A stretch of DNA of 64,000 nucleotides from positions 97,033,474 through 97,097,473 of the forward strand of contig OZ038384.1 of assembly GCA_964036045.1 (NCBI GenBank), read 5' to 3'. This DNA is from Eutreptiella sp. 'Long Island Sound 2002'. Lineage: Eukaryota > Euglenozoa > Euglenophyceae > Eutreptiales > Eutreptiaceae. A program made the translations under genes and the position numbers. The notes below the pieces were generated by a model. It saw only the letters and a list, made by a program, of their open reading frames with translations, was not told the origin of the DNA and did no database searches. Below are positions 1 through 12,778 of the stretch, piece after piece. Position 1 is the first letter of the stretch, and each line of letters starts with the position of its first letter.

Positions 1-377
1 CGCGTGCCTGGATCCCCTGCCCTTCTTGTGTGCGGAATTCCGCACCCCTATTGGTGTGTACGTGGCGTCCCTGCTCCATGGTGTGCACCCCTGCTCTGGG
101 ACCCTTCGGGTGTGTGCACCGATTCCGGTGCACGAGGAGGAAGCCCCCAATGTGGGTGGCGCAAGCTGCCCCACGGGGTGAAAGATTACATTCTGGGGCG
201 CCACTAACCCTTTATGTAGAAGAACATGCATTGACCCATGGCCTCTGACCATCCCTGGCACATCACAACAGTGAAGGCGGTCTCCAAGGTCTTCAGGGTG
301 GGGATGCCCAAAAAGGAGGTTGAAGACACGTCAACGATAATTGCCGTTCAACAACGATACATGACAATACATGACAA
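1..377. other. Left flank of the satellite, no gene recognised
   Basis: I see no convincing coding region here. Short reading frames exist but have no recognisable motif. The last 30 bases before the satellite hold a small direct repeat (ATACATGACA twice), after which the palindromic satellite begins abruptly. Confidence 0.5.
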
Positions 378-2889
378 TTTGGGGGGTGTACACCCCCAAA
401 ATATTTGACGGAAGGGGTTCCGTCAAATATTTGGTGGGTCTACAGCCCCCAAATATTTGACGGAAGGGGTTCCGTCAAATATTTGGTGGGTCTACACCCC
501 CCAAATATTTGATGCAAGGGGTTCCGTCAAATATTTGGAGGGTATACAGTCCCCAAATATTTGACGGAAGGGGTTCCGTCAAATATTTGGTGGGTGTACA
601 GGGGTTCCGTCAAATATTTGGGGGGTCTACACCCCCCAAATATTTGACGGAAGGGGTTCCGTCAAATATTAGGTGGGTGTACACCCCCCAAATATTTGAC
701 GGAAGGGGTTCCGTCAAATATTTGGAGGGTGTACAGCCCCCAAATATTTGACGGAAGGGGTTCCGTCAAATATTTGGAGGGTCTACAGCCCCCAAATATT
801 TGACGGAAGGGGTTCCGTCAAATATTTGCAGGGTCTACAGCCCCCAAATATTTGACGTAAGGGGTTCCGTCAAATATTTGGACGGTCTACACCCCCCAAA
901 TATTTGACGGAAGGGGTTCCGTCAAATATTTGGTGGGTCTACACCCCCCAAATATTTGATGGAAGGGGTTCCGTCAAATATTTGGAGGGTCTACAGCCCC
1001 CAAATATTTGACGGAAGGGGTTCCGCCAAATATTTGGTGGGTGTACAGGGGTTCCGTCAAATATTTGGGGGGTCTACACCCCCCAAATATTTGACGGAAG
1101 GGGTTCCGTCAAATATTAGGTGGGTCTACACCCCCCAAATATTTGACGGAAGGGGTTCCGTCAAATATTTTGAGGGTGTACAGCCCCCAAATATTTGACG
1201 GAAGGGGTTCCGTCAAATATTTGCAGGGTCTACACCCCCCAAATATTTGACGGAAGGGGTTCCGTCAAATATTTGGTGGGTGTACAGGGGTTCCGTCAAA
1301 TATTTGGGGGATCTACAGCCCCCCAATATTTGACGGAAGGGGTTCCGTCAAATATTTTCAGGGTCTACAGCCCCCAAATATTTGACGGAAGGGATTCCGT
1401 CAAATATTTGCAGGGTCTACAGCCCCCAAATATTTGACGGAAGGGGTTCCGTCAAATATTTGCAGGGTCTACAGCCCCCAAACATTTGACGTGAAGGGTT
1501 CCGTCAAATATTTGCAGGGTGTGCAGCCCCCAAATATTTGACGGAAGGGGTTCCGCCAAATATTTGGTGGGTCTACAGCCCCCGAATATTTCACGGAAGG
1601 GGTTCCGTCAAATATTTGGGGGGTCTACACCCCCCAAATATTTGACGGAAGGGGTTCCGTCAAATATTTGGTGGGTGTACAGCCCCCAAATATTTGACGG
1701 AAGGGGTTCCGTCAAATATTTGGTGGGTGTACAGGGGTTCCGTCAAATATTTGGTGGGTGTACAGCCCCCAAATATTTGACGGAAGGGGTTCCGTCAAAT
1801 ATTTGGTGGGTGTACAGGGGTTTCGTCAAATATTTGGGGGGTCTACAGCCCCCCAATATTTGACGGAAGGGGTTCCGTCAAATATTTTCAGGTCTACAGC
1901 CCCCAAATATTTGACGGAAGGGGTTCCGTCAAATATTTGCAGGGTCTACAGCCCCCAAATATTTGACGGAAGGGGTTCCGTCAAATATTTGCAGGGTCTA
2001 CAGCCCCCAAACATTTGACGTAAGGGGTTCCGTCAAATATTTGGTGGGTGTACAGCCCCAAAATATTTGACGGAAGGGGTTCCGCCAAATATTTGGTGGG
2101 TCTACAGCCCCCAAATATTTCACGGAAGGGGTTCCGTCAAATATTTGGGGGGTCTACACCCCCCAAATATTTGACGGAAGGGGTTCCGTCAAATATTAGG
2201 TGGGTCTACACCCCCCAAATATTTGACGGAAGGGGTTCCGTCAAATATTTGGAGGGTGTACAGCCCCCAAATATTTGACGGAAGGGGTTCCGTCAAATAT
2301 TTGGAGGGTCTACAGCCCCCAAATATTTGACGGAAGGGGTTCCGTCAAATATTTGCAGGGTCTACAGCCCCCAAACATTTGACGTAAGGGGTTCCGTCAA
2401 ATATTTGTACGGTCTACACCCCCCAAATATTTGACGGAAGGGGTTCCGTCAAATATTTGGTTGGTCTACACCCCCCAAATATTTGATGGAAGGGGTTCCG
2501 TCAAATATTTGGAGGGTCTACAGCCCCCAAATATTTGACGGAAGGGGTTCCGTCAAATATTTGGTGGGTGTACAAGGGTTCCGTCAAATATTTGGGGGGT
2601 CTACACCCCCCAAATATTTGACAGAAGGGGTTCCGTCAAATATTAGGTGGGTCTACACCCCCCAAATATTTGACGGAAGGGGTTCCGTCAAATATTTTGA
2701 GGGTGTACAGCCCCCAAATATTTGACGGAAGGGGTTCCGTCAAATATTTGCAGGGTCTACACCCCCCAAATATTTGACGGAAGGGGTTCCGTCAAATATT
2801 TGGTGGGTGTACAGGGGTTCCGTCAAATATTTGGGGGATCTACAGCCCCCCAATATTTGACGGAAGGGGTTCCGTCAAATATTTGGGGG

Positions 2890-5800
2890 GTCTACACCCC
2901 CCAAATATTTGACGGAAGGGGTTCCGTCAAATATTTGGTGGGTCTACACCCCCCAAATATTTGACGGAAGGGGTTCCGTCAAATATTTGGTGGGTGTACA
3001 GCCCCCAAATATTTGACGGAAGGGGTTCCGTCAAATATTTGGGGGGTCTACACCCCCCAAATATTTGACGGAAGGGGTTCCGTCAAATATTTGGTGGGTC
3101 TACACCCCCCAAATATTTGACGGAAGGGGTTCCGTCAAATATTTGGTGGGTGTACAGCCCCCAAATATTTCACGGAAGGGGTTCCGTCAAATATTTGGGG
3201 GGTCTACACCCCCCAAATATTTGACGGAAGGGGTTCCGTCAAATATTTGGTGGGTCTACACCCCCCAAATATTTGACGGAAGGGGTTCCGTCAAATATTT
3301 GGTGGGTGTACAGCCCCCAAATATTTGACGGAAGGGGTTCCGTCAAATATTTGGTGGGTGTACAGGGGTTCCGTCAAATATTTGGTGGGTGTACAGCCCC
3401 CAAATATTTGACGGAAGGGGTTCCGTCAAATATTTGGTGGGTCTACAGCCCCCAAAGATTTGACAGAAGGGGTTCCGTCAAATATTTGGTGGGTGTACAG
3501 GGGTTTCGTCAAATATTTGGGGGGTCTACAGCCCCCCAATATTTGACGGAAGGGGTTCCGTCAAATATTTTCAGGTCTACAGCCCCCAAATATTTGACGG
3601 AAGGGGTTCCGTCAAATATTTGCAGGGTCTACAGCCCCCAAATATTTGACGGAAGGGGTTCCGTCAAATATTTGCAGGGTCTACAGCCCCCAAACATTTG
3701 ACGTAAGGGGTTCCGTCAAATATTTGGTGGGTGTACAGCCCCAAAATATTTGACGGAAGGGGTTCCGCCAAATATTTGGTGGGTCTACAGCCCCCAAATA
3801 TTTCACGGAAGGGGTTCCGTCAAATATTTGGGGGGTCTACACCCCCCAAATATTTGACGGAAGGGGTTCCGTCAAATATTTGGTGGGTCTACACCCCCCA
3901 AATATTTGACGGAAGGGGTTCCGTCAAATATTTGGTGGGTGTACAGCCCACAAATATTTGACGGAAGGGGTTCCGTCAAATATTTGGTGGGTGTACAGGG
4001 GTTCCGTCAAATATTTGGTCACTGTACAGCCCCCAAATATTTGACGGAAGGGGTTCCGTCAAATATTTGGTGGGTCTACACCCCCCAAATATTTGACGGA
4101 AGGGGTTCCGTCAAATATTTGGAGGGTCTACAGCCCCCAAATATTTGACGCAAGGGGTTCCGTCAAATATTTGGAGGGTGTACAGCCCCCAAAATATTTG
4201 ACGGAAGGGGTTCCGTCAAATATTTGGAGGGTCTATAGCCCCCAAATACTTGACGCAAGGGGTTCCGTCAAATATTTGGAGGGTCTACACCCCCCAAATA
4301 TTTGATGGAAGGGGTTCCGTCAAATATTTGGTGGGTCTACAGCCCCCAAATATTTGACCGAAGGGGTTCCGTCAAATATTTGGTAGGTGTACACCCCCCA
4401 AATATTTGACGGAAGGGGTTCCGTCAAATATTTGGTGGGTCTACACCCCCCAAATATTTGACGGAAGGGGTTCCGTCAAATATTTGGTGGGTGTACAGGG
4501 GTTCCGTCAAATATTTGGTGGGTCTACACCTCCCAAATATTTGACCGAAGGGGTTCCGTCAAATATTTGCCGGGTCTACACCCCCCAAATATTTGACGGA
4601 GGGGGTTCCGTCAAATATTTGGTGGGTGTACAGCCCCCAAATATTTGACGGAAGGGGTTCCGTCAAATATTTGGAGGGTCTACAGCCCCCAAATATTTGA
4701 CGGAAGGGGTTCCGTCAAATATTTGGAGGGTGTACAGCCCCCAAAATATTTCACGGAAGGGGTTCCGTCAAATGTTTGGTGGGTGTACAGCCCCCAAATA
4801 TTTGACGGAAGCGGTTCCGTCAAATATTTGGAGGGTCTACACCCCCCAAATATTTGATGGAAGGGGTTCCGTCAAATATTTGGTGGGTCTACACCCCCCA
4901 AATATTTGACGGAAGGGGTTCCGTCAAATATTTGGTGGGTGTACAGCCCCCAAATATTTGACGGAAGGGGTTCCGTCAAATATTTGGGGGGTCTACACCC
5001 CCCAAATATTTGACGGAAGGGGTTCCGTCAAATATTTGGTGGGTCTACACCCCCCAAATATTTGACGGAAGGGGTTCCGTCAAATATTTGGTGGGTGTAC
5101 AGCCCCCAAATATTTCACGGAAGGGGTTCCGTCAAATATTTGGGGGGTCTACACCCCCCAAATATTTGACGGAAGGGGTTCCGTCAAATATTTGGTGGGT
5201 CTACACCCCCCAAATATTTGACGGAAGGGGTTCCGTCAAATATTTGGTGGGTGTACAGCCCCCAAATATTTGACGGAAGGGGTTCCGTCAAATATTTGGT
5301 GGGTGTACAGGGGTTCCGTCAAATATTTGGTGGGTGTACAGCCCCCAAATATTTGACGGAAGGGGTTCCGTCAAATATTTGGTGGGTCTACAGCCCCCAA
5401 AGATTTGACGGAAGGGGTTCCGTCAAATATTTGGTGGGTGTACAGGGGTTTCGTCAAATATTTGGGGGGTCTACAGCCCCCCAATATTTGACGGAAGGGG
5501 TTCCGTCAAATATTTTCAGGTCTACAGCCCCCAAATATTTGACGGAAGGGGTTCCGTCAAATATTTGCAGGGTCTACAGCCCCCAAATATTTGACGGAAG
5601 GGGTTCCGTCAAATATTTGCAGGGTCTACAGCCCCCAAACATTTGACGTAAGGGGTTCCGTCAAATATTTGGTGGGTGTACAGCCCCAAAATATTTGACG
5701 GAAGGGGTTCCGCCAAATATTTGGTGGGTCTACAGCCCCCAAATATTTCACGGAAGGGGTTCCGTCAAATATTTGGGGGGTCTACACCCCCCAAATATTT

Positions 5801-6835
5801 GACGGAAGGGGTTCCGTCAAATATTTGGTGGGTCTACACCCCCCAAATATTTGACGGAAGGGGTTCCGTCAAATATTTGGTGGGTGTACAGCCCACAAAT
5901 ATTTGACGGAAGGGGTTCCGTCAAATATTTGGTGGGTGTACAGGGGTTCCGTCAAATATTTGGTCACTGTACAGCCCCCAAATATTTGACGGAAGGGGTT
6001 CCGTCAAATATTTGGTGGGTCTACACCCCCCAAATATTTGACGGAAGGGGTTCCGTCAAATATTTGGAGGGTCTACAGCCCCCAAATATTTGACGCAAGG
6101 GGTTCCGTCAAATATTTGGAGGGTGTACAGCCCCCAAAATATTTGACGGAAGGGGTTCCGTCAAATATTTGGAGGGTCTATAGCCCCCAAATACTTGACG
6201 CAAGGGGTTCCGTCAAATATTTGGAGGGTCTACACCCCCCAAATATTTGATGGAAGGGGTTCCGTCAAATATTTGGTGGGTCTACAGCCCCCAAATATTT
6301 GACCGAAGGGGTTCCGTCAAATATTTGGTAGGTGTACACCCCCCAAATATTTGACGGAAGGGGTTCCGTCAAATATTTGGTGGGTCTACACCCCCCAAAT
6401 ATTTGACGGAAGGGGTTCCGTCAAATATTTGGTGGGTGTACAGGGGTTCCGTCAAATATTTGGTGGGTCTACACCTCCCAAATATTTGACCGAAGGGGTT
6501 CCGTCAAATATTTGCCGGGTCTACACCCCCCAAATATTTGACGGAGGGGGTTCCGTCAAATATTTGGTGGGTGTACAGCCCCCAAATATTTGACGGAAGG
6601 GGTTCCGTCAAATATTTGGAGGGTCTACAGCCCCCAAATATTTGACGGAAGGGGTTCCGTCAAATATTTGGAGGGTGTACAGCCCCCAAAATATTTCACG
6701 GAAGGGGTTCCGTCAAATGTTTGGTGGGTGTACAGCCCCCAAATATTTGACGGAAGCGGTTCCGTCAAATATTTGGAGGGTCTACACCCCCCAAATATTT
6801 GATGGAAGGGGTTCCGTCAAATATTTGGTGGGTCT
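2890..6835. repeat. Higher-order duplication, 1,945-bp period
   Basis: Within the satellite, the block from about 2,890 recurs at +1,945 with the same ordered variants: half-units, CACTGTAC spacer, CAAATACTTG arm, ATTTCACGG arm and GGGGG loop. Agreement runs until about 6,835, where the spacers diverge. This is a recent tandem segmental duplication rather than drift of single units. Boundaries are judged by eye. Confidence 0.85.
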
Positions 6836-7479
6836 ACAGCCCCCAAATATTTGACCGAAGGGGTTCCGTCAAATATTTGGTGGGTGTACACCCCCCAAAT
6901 ATTTGACGGAAGGGGTTCCGTCAAATATTTGGTGGGTCTACACCCCCCAAATATTTGACGGAAGGGGTTCCGTCAAATATTTGGTGGGTGTACAGGGGTT
7001 CCGTCAAATATTTGGTGGGTCTACACCTCCCAAATATTTGACCGAAGGGGTTCCGTCAAATATTTGGTGGGTCTACACCCCCCAAATATTTGACGGAAGG
7101 GGTTCCGTCAAATATTTGGTGGGTGTACAGCCCCCAAATATTTGACGGAAAGGGTTCCGTCAAATATTTGGTGGGTGTACAGGGGTTCCGTCAAATATTT
7201 GGTGGGTGTACAGGGGTTCCGTCAAATATTTGGTGGGTGTACAGCGCCCAAATATTTGACGGAAGGGGTTCCGTCAAATATTTGGTGGGTGTACGGCCCC
7301 CAAATATTTGACGGAAGGGGTTCCATGAAATATTTGGTGGGTGTACAGGGGTTCCATCAAATATTTGGAGGGTCTACAGCCCCCAAATATTTGACGCAAG
7401 GGGTTCCGTCAAATATTTGCAGGGTCTACAGCCCCCAAATATTTGACGGAAGGGGTTCCGTCAAATATTTGCAGGGTCT

Positions 7480-9690
7480 ACAGCCCCCAAACATTTGACG
7501 TAAGGGGTTCCGTCAAATATTTGGTGGGTGTACAGCCCCAAAATATTTGACGGAAGGGGTTCCGCCAAATATTTGGTGGGTCTACAGCCCCCAAATATTT
7601 CACGGAAGGGGTTCCGTCAAATATTTGGGGGGTCTACACCCCCCAAATATTTGACGGAAGGGGTTCCGTCAAATATTAGGTGGGTCTACACCCCCCAAAT
7701 ATTTGACGGAAGGGGTTCCGTCAAATATTTGGAGGGTGTACAGCCCCCAAATATTTGACGGAAGGGGTTCCGTCAAATATTTGGAGGGTCTACAGCCCCC
7801 AAATATTTGACGGAAGGGGTTCCGTCAAATATTTGCAGGGTCTACAGCCCCCAAACATTTGACGTAAGGGGTTCCGTCAAATATTTGGACGGTCTACACC
7901 CCCCAAATATTTGACGGAAGGGGTTCCGTCAAATATTTGGTGGGTCTACACCCCCCAAATATTTGATGGAAGGGGTTCCGTCAAATATTTGGAGGGTCTA
8001 CAGCCCCCAAATATTTGACGGAAGGGGTTCCGTCAAATATTTGGTGGGTGTACAGGGGTTCCGTCAAATATTTGGGGGGTCTACACCCCCCAAATATTTG
8101 ACGGAAGGGGTTCCGTCAAATATTAGGTGGGTCTACACCCCCCAAATATTTGACGGAAGGGGTTCCGTCAAATATTTTGAGGGTGTACAGCCCCCAAATA
8201 TTTGACGGAAGGGGTTCCGTCAAATATTTGCAGGGTCTACACCCCCCAAATATTTGACGGAAGGGGTTCCGTCAAATATTTGGTGGGTGTACAGGGGTTC
8301 CGTCAAATATTTGGGGGATATACAGCCCCCCAATATTTGACGGAAGGGGTTCCGTCAAATATTTTCAGGGTCTACAGCCCCCAAATATTTGACGGAAGGG
8401 ATTCCGTCAAATATTTGCAGGGTCTACAGCCCCCAAATATTTGACGGAAGGGGTTCCGTCAAATATTTGTAGGGTCTACAGCCCCCAAATATTTGACGCA
8501 AGGGGTTCCGTCAAATATTTGCAGGGTCTACAGCCCCCAAATATTTGACGGAAGGGGTTCCGTCAAATATTTGCAGGGTCTACAGCCCCCAAACATTTGA
8601 CGTAAGGGGTTCCGTCAAATATTTGGTGGGTGTACAGCCCCAAAATATTTGACGGAAGGGGTTCCGCCAAATATTTGGTGGGTCTACAGCCCCCAAATAT
8701 TTCACGGAAGGGGTTCCGTCAAATATTTGGGGGGTCTACACCCCCCAAATATTTGACGGAAGGGGTTCCGTCAAATATTAGGTGGGTCTACACCCCCCAA
8801 ATATTTGACGGAAGGGGTTCCGTCAAATATTTGGAGGGTGTACAGCCCCCAAATATTTGACGGAAGGGGTTCCGTCAAATATTTGGAGGGTCTACAGCCC
8901 CCAAATATTTGACGGAAGGGGTTCCGTCAAATATTTGCAGGGTCTACAGCCCCCAAACATTTGACGTAAGGGGTTCCGTCAAATATTTGGACGGTCTACA
9001 CCCCCCAAATATTTGACGGAAGGGGTTCCGTCAAATATTTGGTGGGTCTACACCCCCCAAATATTTGATGGAAGGGGTTCCGTCAAATATTTGGAGGGTC
9101 TACAGCCCCCAAATATTTGACGGAAGGGGTTCCGTCAAATATTTGGTGGGTGTACAGGGGTTCCGTCAAATATTTGGGGGGTCTACACCCCCCAAATATT
9201 TGACGGAAGGGGTTCCGTCAAATATTAGGTGGGTCTACACCCCCCAAATATTTGACGGAAGGGGTTCCGTCAAATATTTTGAGGGTGTACAGCCCCCAAA
9301 TATTTGACGGAAGGGGTTCCGTCAAATATTTGCAGGGTCTACACCCCCCAAATATTTGACGGAAGGGGTTCCGTCAAATATTTGGTGGGTGTACAGGGGT
9401 TCCGTCAAATATTTGGGGGATATACAGCCCCCCAATATTTGACGGAAGGGGTTCCGTCAAATATTTTCAGGGTCTACAGCCCCCAAATATTTGACGGAAG
9501 GGATTCCGTCAAATATTTGCAGGGTCTACAGCCCCCAAATATTTGACGGAAGGGGTTCCGTCAAATATTTGTAGGGTCTACAGCCCCCAAACATTTGACG
9601 TAAAGGGTTCCGTCAAATATTTGGAGGGTGTGCAGCCCCCAAATATTTGACGGAAGGGGTTCCGTCAAATATTTGGAGGGTGTACAGCCC
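7480..9690. repeat. Higher-order duplication, 1,102-bp period
   Basis: The variant order starting near 7,500 recurs at +1,102. It includes the AAACATTTGACGT arm, the CAGCCCCAAAAT spacer, the ATTAGGTGGG arm change and a GGGGGATATACAG spacer. Much of the same block also occurs 5,480 bp upstream near 2,020-2,870, so at least three related copies of this higher-order block exist. Confidence 0.8.
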
Positions 9691-12352
9691 CCAAATATTT
9701 GACGGAAGGGGTTCCGCCAAATATTTGGTGGGTCTACAGCCCCCAAATATTTCACGGAAGGGGTTCCGTCAAATTTTTGGGGGGTCTACACCCCCCAAAT
9801 ATTTGACGGAAGGGGTTCCGTCAAATATTTGGTGGGTCTACACCCCCCAAATATTTGACGGAAGGGGTTCCGTCAAATATTTGGTGGGTGTACAGCCCCC
9901 AAATATTTGACGGAAGGGGTTCCGTCAAATATTTGGTGGGTGTACAGGGGTTCCGTCAAATATTTGGTGGGTGTACAGCCCCCAAATATTTGACGGAAGG
10001 GGTTCCGTCAAATATTTGGTGGGTGTACAGGGGTTTCGTCAAATATTTGGGGGGTCTACAGCCCCCCAATATTTGACGGAAGGGGTTCCGTCAAATATTT
10101 TCAGGTCTACAGCCTCCAAATATTTGACGGAAGGGGTTCCGTCAAATATTTGCAGGGTCTACAGCCCCCAAATATTTGACGGAAGGGGTTCCGTCAAATA
10201 TTTGCAGGGTCTACAGCCCCCAAACATTTGACGTAAGGGGTTCCGTCAAATATTTGGTGGGTGTACAGCCCCAAAATATTTGACGGAAGGGGTTCCGCCA
10301 AATATTTGGTGGGTCTACAGCCCCCAAATATTTCACGGAAGGGGTTCCGTCAAATATTTGGGGGGTCTACACCCCCCAAATATTTGACGGAAGGGGTTCC
10401 GTCAAATATTTGGTGGGTCTACACCCCCCAAATATTTGACGGAAGGGGTTCCGTCAAATATTTGGTGGGTGTACAGCCCACAAATATTTGACGGAAGGGG
10501 TTCCGTCAAATATTTGGTGGGTGTACAGGGGTTCCGTCAAATATTTGGTCGGTGTACAGCCCCCAAATATTTGACGGAAGGGGTTCCGTCAAATATTTGG
10601 TGGGTCTACACCCCCCAAATATTTGACGGAAGGGGTTCCGTCAAATATTTGGAGGGTGTACAGCCCCCAAAATATTTGACGGAAGGGGTTCCGTCAAATA
10701 TTTGGTGGGTGTACAGCCCCCAAATATTTGACGGCAGGGGTTCCGTCAAATATTTGGAGGGTCTACACCCCCCAAATATTTGATGGAAGGGGTTCCGTCA
10801 AATATTTGGTGGGTCTACACCCCCCAAATATTTGACGGAAGGGGTTCCGTCAAATATTTGGTGGGTCTACAGCCCCCAAATATTTCACGGAAGGGGTTCC
10901 GTCAAATATTTGGTGGGTCTACAGCCCCCAAATATTTGACGGAAGGGGTTCCGTCAAATATTTGGAGGGTCTATAGCCCCCAAATACTTGACGCAAGGGG
11001 TTCCGTCAAATATTTGGAGGGTGTGCAGCCCCCAAATATTTGACGGAAGGGATTCCGTCAAATATTTGGTGGGTGTAGAGCCCCCAAATATTTGACGGAA
11101 GGGGTTCCGTCAAATATTTGGTGGGTCTACAGCCCCCAAATATTTGACGGAAGGGGTTCCGTCAAATATTTGGAGGGTGTACAGCCCCCAAATATTTGAC
11201 GGAAGGGGTTCCGTCAAATATTTGGTGGGTCTACAGCCCCCAAATATTTGACGGAAGGGGTTCCGTCAAATATTTGGAGGGTCTACACCCCCCAAATATT
11301 TGACGGAAGGGGTTCCGTCAAATATTTGGTGGGTCTACACCCCCCAAATATTTGACGGAAGGGGTTCCGTCAAATATTTGGAGGGTGTACACCCCCCAAA
11401 TATTCGACGGAAGGGGTTCCGTCAAATATTTGGTGGGTGTACAGGGGTTCCGTCAAATATTTGGTGGGTCTACACCTCCCAAATATTTGACCGAAGGGGT
11501 TCCGTCAAATATTTGGTGGGTGTACACCCCCCAAATATTTGACGGAAGGGGTTCCGTCAAATATTTGGTGGGTCTACACCCCCCAAATATTTGACGGAAG
11601 GGGTTCCGTCAAATATTTGGTGGGTGTACAGGGGTTCCGTCAAATATTTGGTGGGTGTACAGGGGTTCCGTCAAATATTTGGTGGGTCTACACCTCCCAA
11701 ATATTTGACCGAAGGGGTTCCGTCAAATATTTGGTGGGTCTACACCCCCCAAATATTTGACGGAAGGGGTTTCGTCAAATATTTGGTGGGTGTACAGCCC
11801 CCAAATATTTGACGGAAGGGGTTCCGTCAAATATTTGGTGGGTGTACAGGGGTTCCGTCAAATATTTGGTGGGTGTACAGGGGTTCCGTCAAATATTTGG
11901 TGGGTGTACAGCGCCCAAATATTTGACGGAAGGGGTTCCGTCAAATATTTGGTGGGTGTACGGCCCCCAAATATTTGACGGAAGGGGTTCCATGAAATAT
12001 TTGGTGGGTGTACAGGGGTTCCGTCAAATATTTGGAGGGTCTACAGCCCCCAAATATTTGACGCAAGGGGTTCCGTCAAATATTTGGAGGGTGTACAGCC
12101 CCCAAATATTTGACGGAAGGGGTTCCGTCAAACATTTGGAGGGTCTACAGCCCCCAAATATTTGACGCAAGGGGTTCCGTCAAATATTTGGAGGGTGTAC
12201 AGCCCCCAAATATTCGACGGAAGGGGTTCCGTCAAATATTTGGTGGGTCTACGCCGCGTCCAGGTTCTGTGGTCTGATCTGTACTTTTTCTCCTTGTAGT
12301 TTGTTTTTGCCTCATTACACCTTTCCCTGTGCGAGTTCGCGTTCTGCCAGTT

Positions 12353-12500
12353 CGCCTACTGTGCGCCTTTGAGCCAAAGCTACCTGGCTCGGTCCGAGCC
12401 ATTGCGCTTCGCGACTGAACCTTGATCGCCTACTGTGCGCCTTTGAGCCTCAACTTTCGGTCTCAGTCCAAGCCATTGCGCTTCGCGACTAAACCTTGAC
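12353..12500 (+). repeat. Two 74-bp direct repeats upstream of the protease gene
   Basis: CGCCTACTGTGCGCCTTTGAGCC recurs at a 74-base interval (starts at 12,353 and 12,427). Both copies continue to a shared CATTGCGCTTCGCGACT segment. The repeat lies about 260 bases before the long frame and could be promoter or 5' leader sequence of the element; that role is inference. Confidence 0.75.
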
Positions 12501-12511
12501 GTAGCCAGTGC

Positions 12512-12778
12512 GTGCCTGTGAGCAGCAGCAGTTCGTTTGTTGTCATAGCCCTAGCGCTCTCGACAACAAACCCACTAGCAACGGCGTCTCCTGGACGAGC
12601 CGGTGAGCCTGAGGACCAGCCCGGCTGGCACTTTGAGTACCAAGGACCTGCCCTTGATTGCCCCCCCGAGTTGTGGGAGCCCCATAGTGGTCCCGGTTGT
12701 GGACCCTGCAAGCCTCGAAGGTCACCCAAACCACTAACAGTCATGGTGCACGAGCCAAGCAATGGATCAGCGTGCTGA
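12512..12778 (+). CDS. Possible small leader reading frame
   Basis: An 88-codon frame that overlaps the start of the next gene by 17 bases. It starts at a GTG-type context rather than a clear ATG, has a Ser/Ala-rich start and then a Cys/Pro-containing tail. No domain is recognised. It may be only 5' leader sequence of the element. Confidence 0.2.
   Translation: MPVSSSSSFVVIALALSTTNPLATASPGRAGEPEDQPGWHFEYQGPALDCPPELWEPHSGPGCGPCKPRRSPKPLTVMVHEPSNGSAC

Larger units (their letters stand above)
378..12252. repeat. Palindromic satellite array, about 52-bp unit
   Basis: About 11.9 kb of tandem units. Each unit has a 16-base left arm (CAAATATTTGACGGAA), GGGG, the exact reverse complement of the arm, and then a 16-base GC-rich spacer such as GTGGGTCTACACCCCC. 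Where the spacer reads GGGTGTACACCC it is itself palindromic, so two dyads alternate along the array. A minority of units lack one 21-base arm plus spacer end and measure 31 bp. Variation is mostly single-base (arm changes such as GACG to GATG or CACG; spacer changes such as GTGGG, GAGGG, GCAGG, GGGGG). All open frames in the array are by-products of the repeat, because 52 is not a multiple of three. Confidence 0.97.

Noticed and set aside
378-12252. Dozens of 60-160 codon frames in the satellite encoding VPSNIWWVYTPQIFDGRG-type peptides
   Set aside because: They arise from the 52-bp repeat read in three frames and shift with each unit. No start context or consistent length.
378-12252. CRISPR-like array
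   Set aside because: No unique spacers. Whole units repeat, and the surrounding DNA is eukaryotic.
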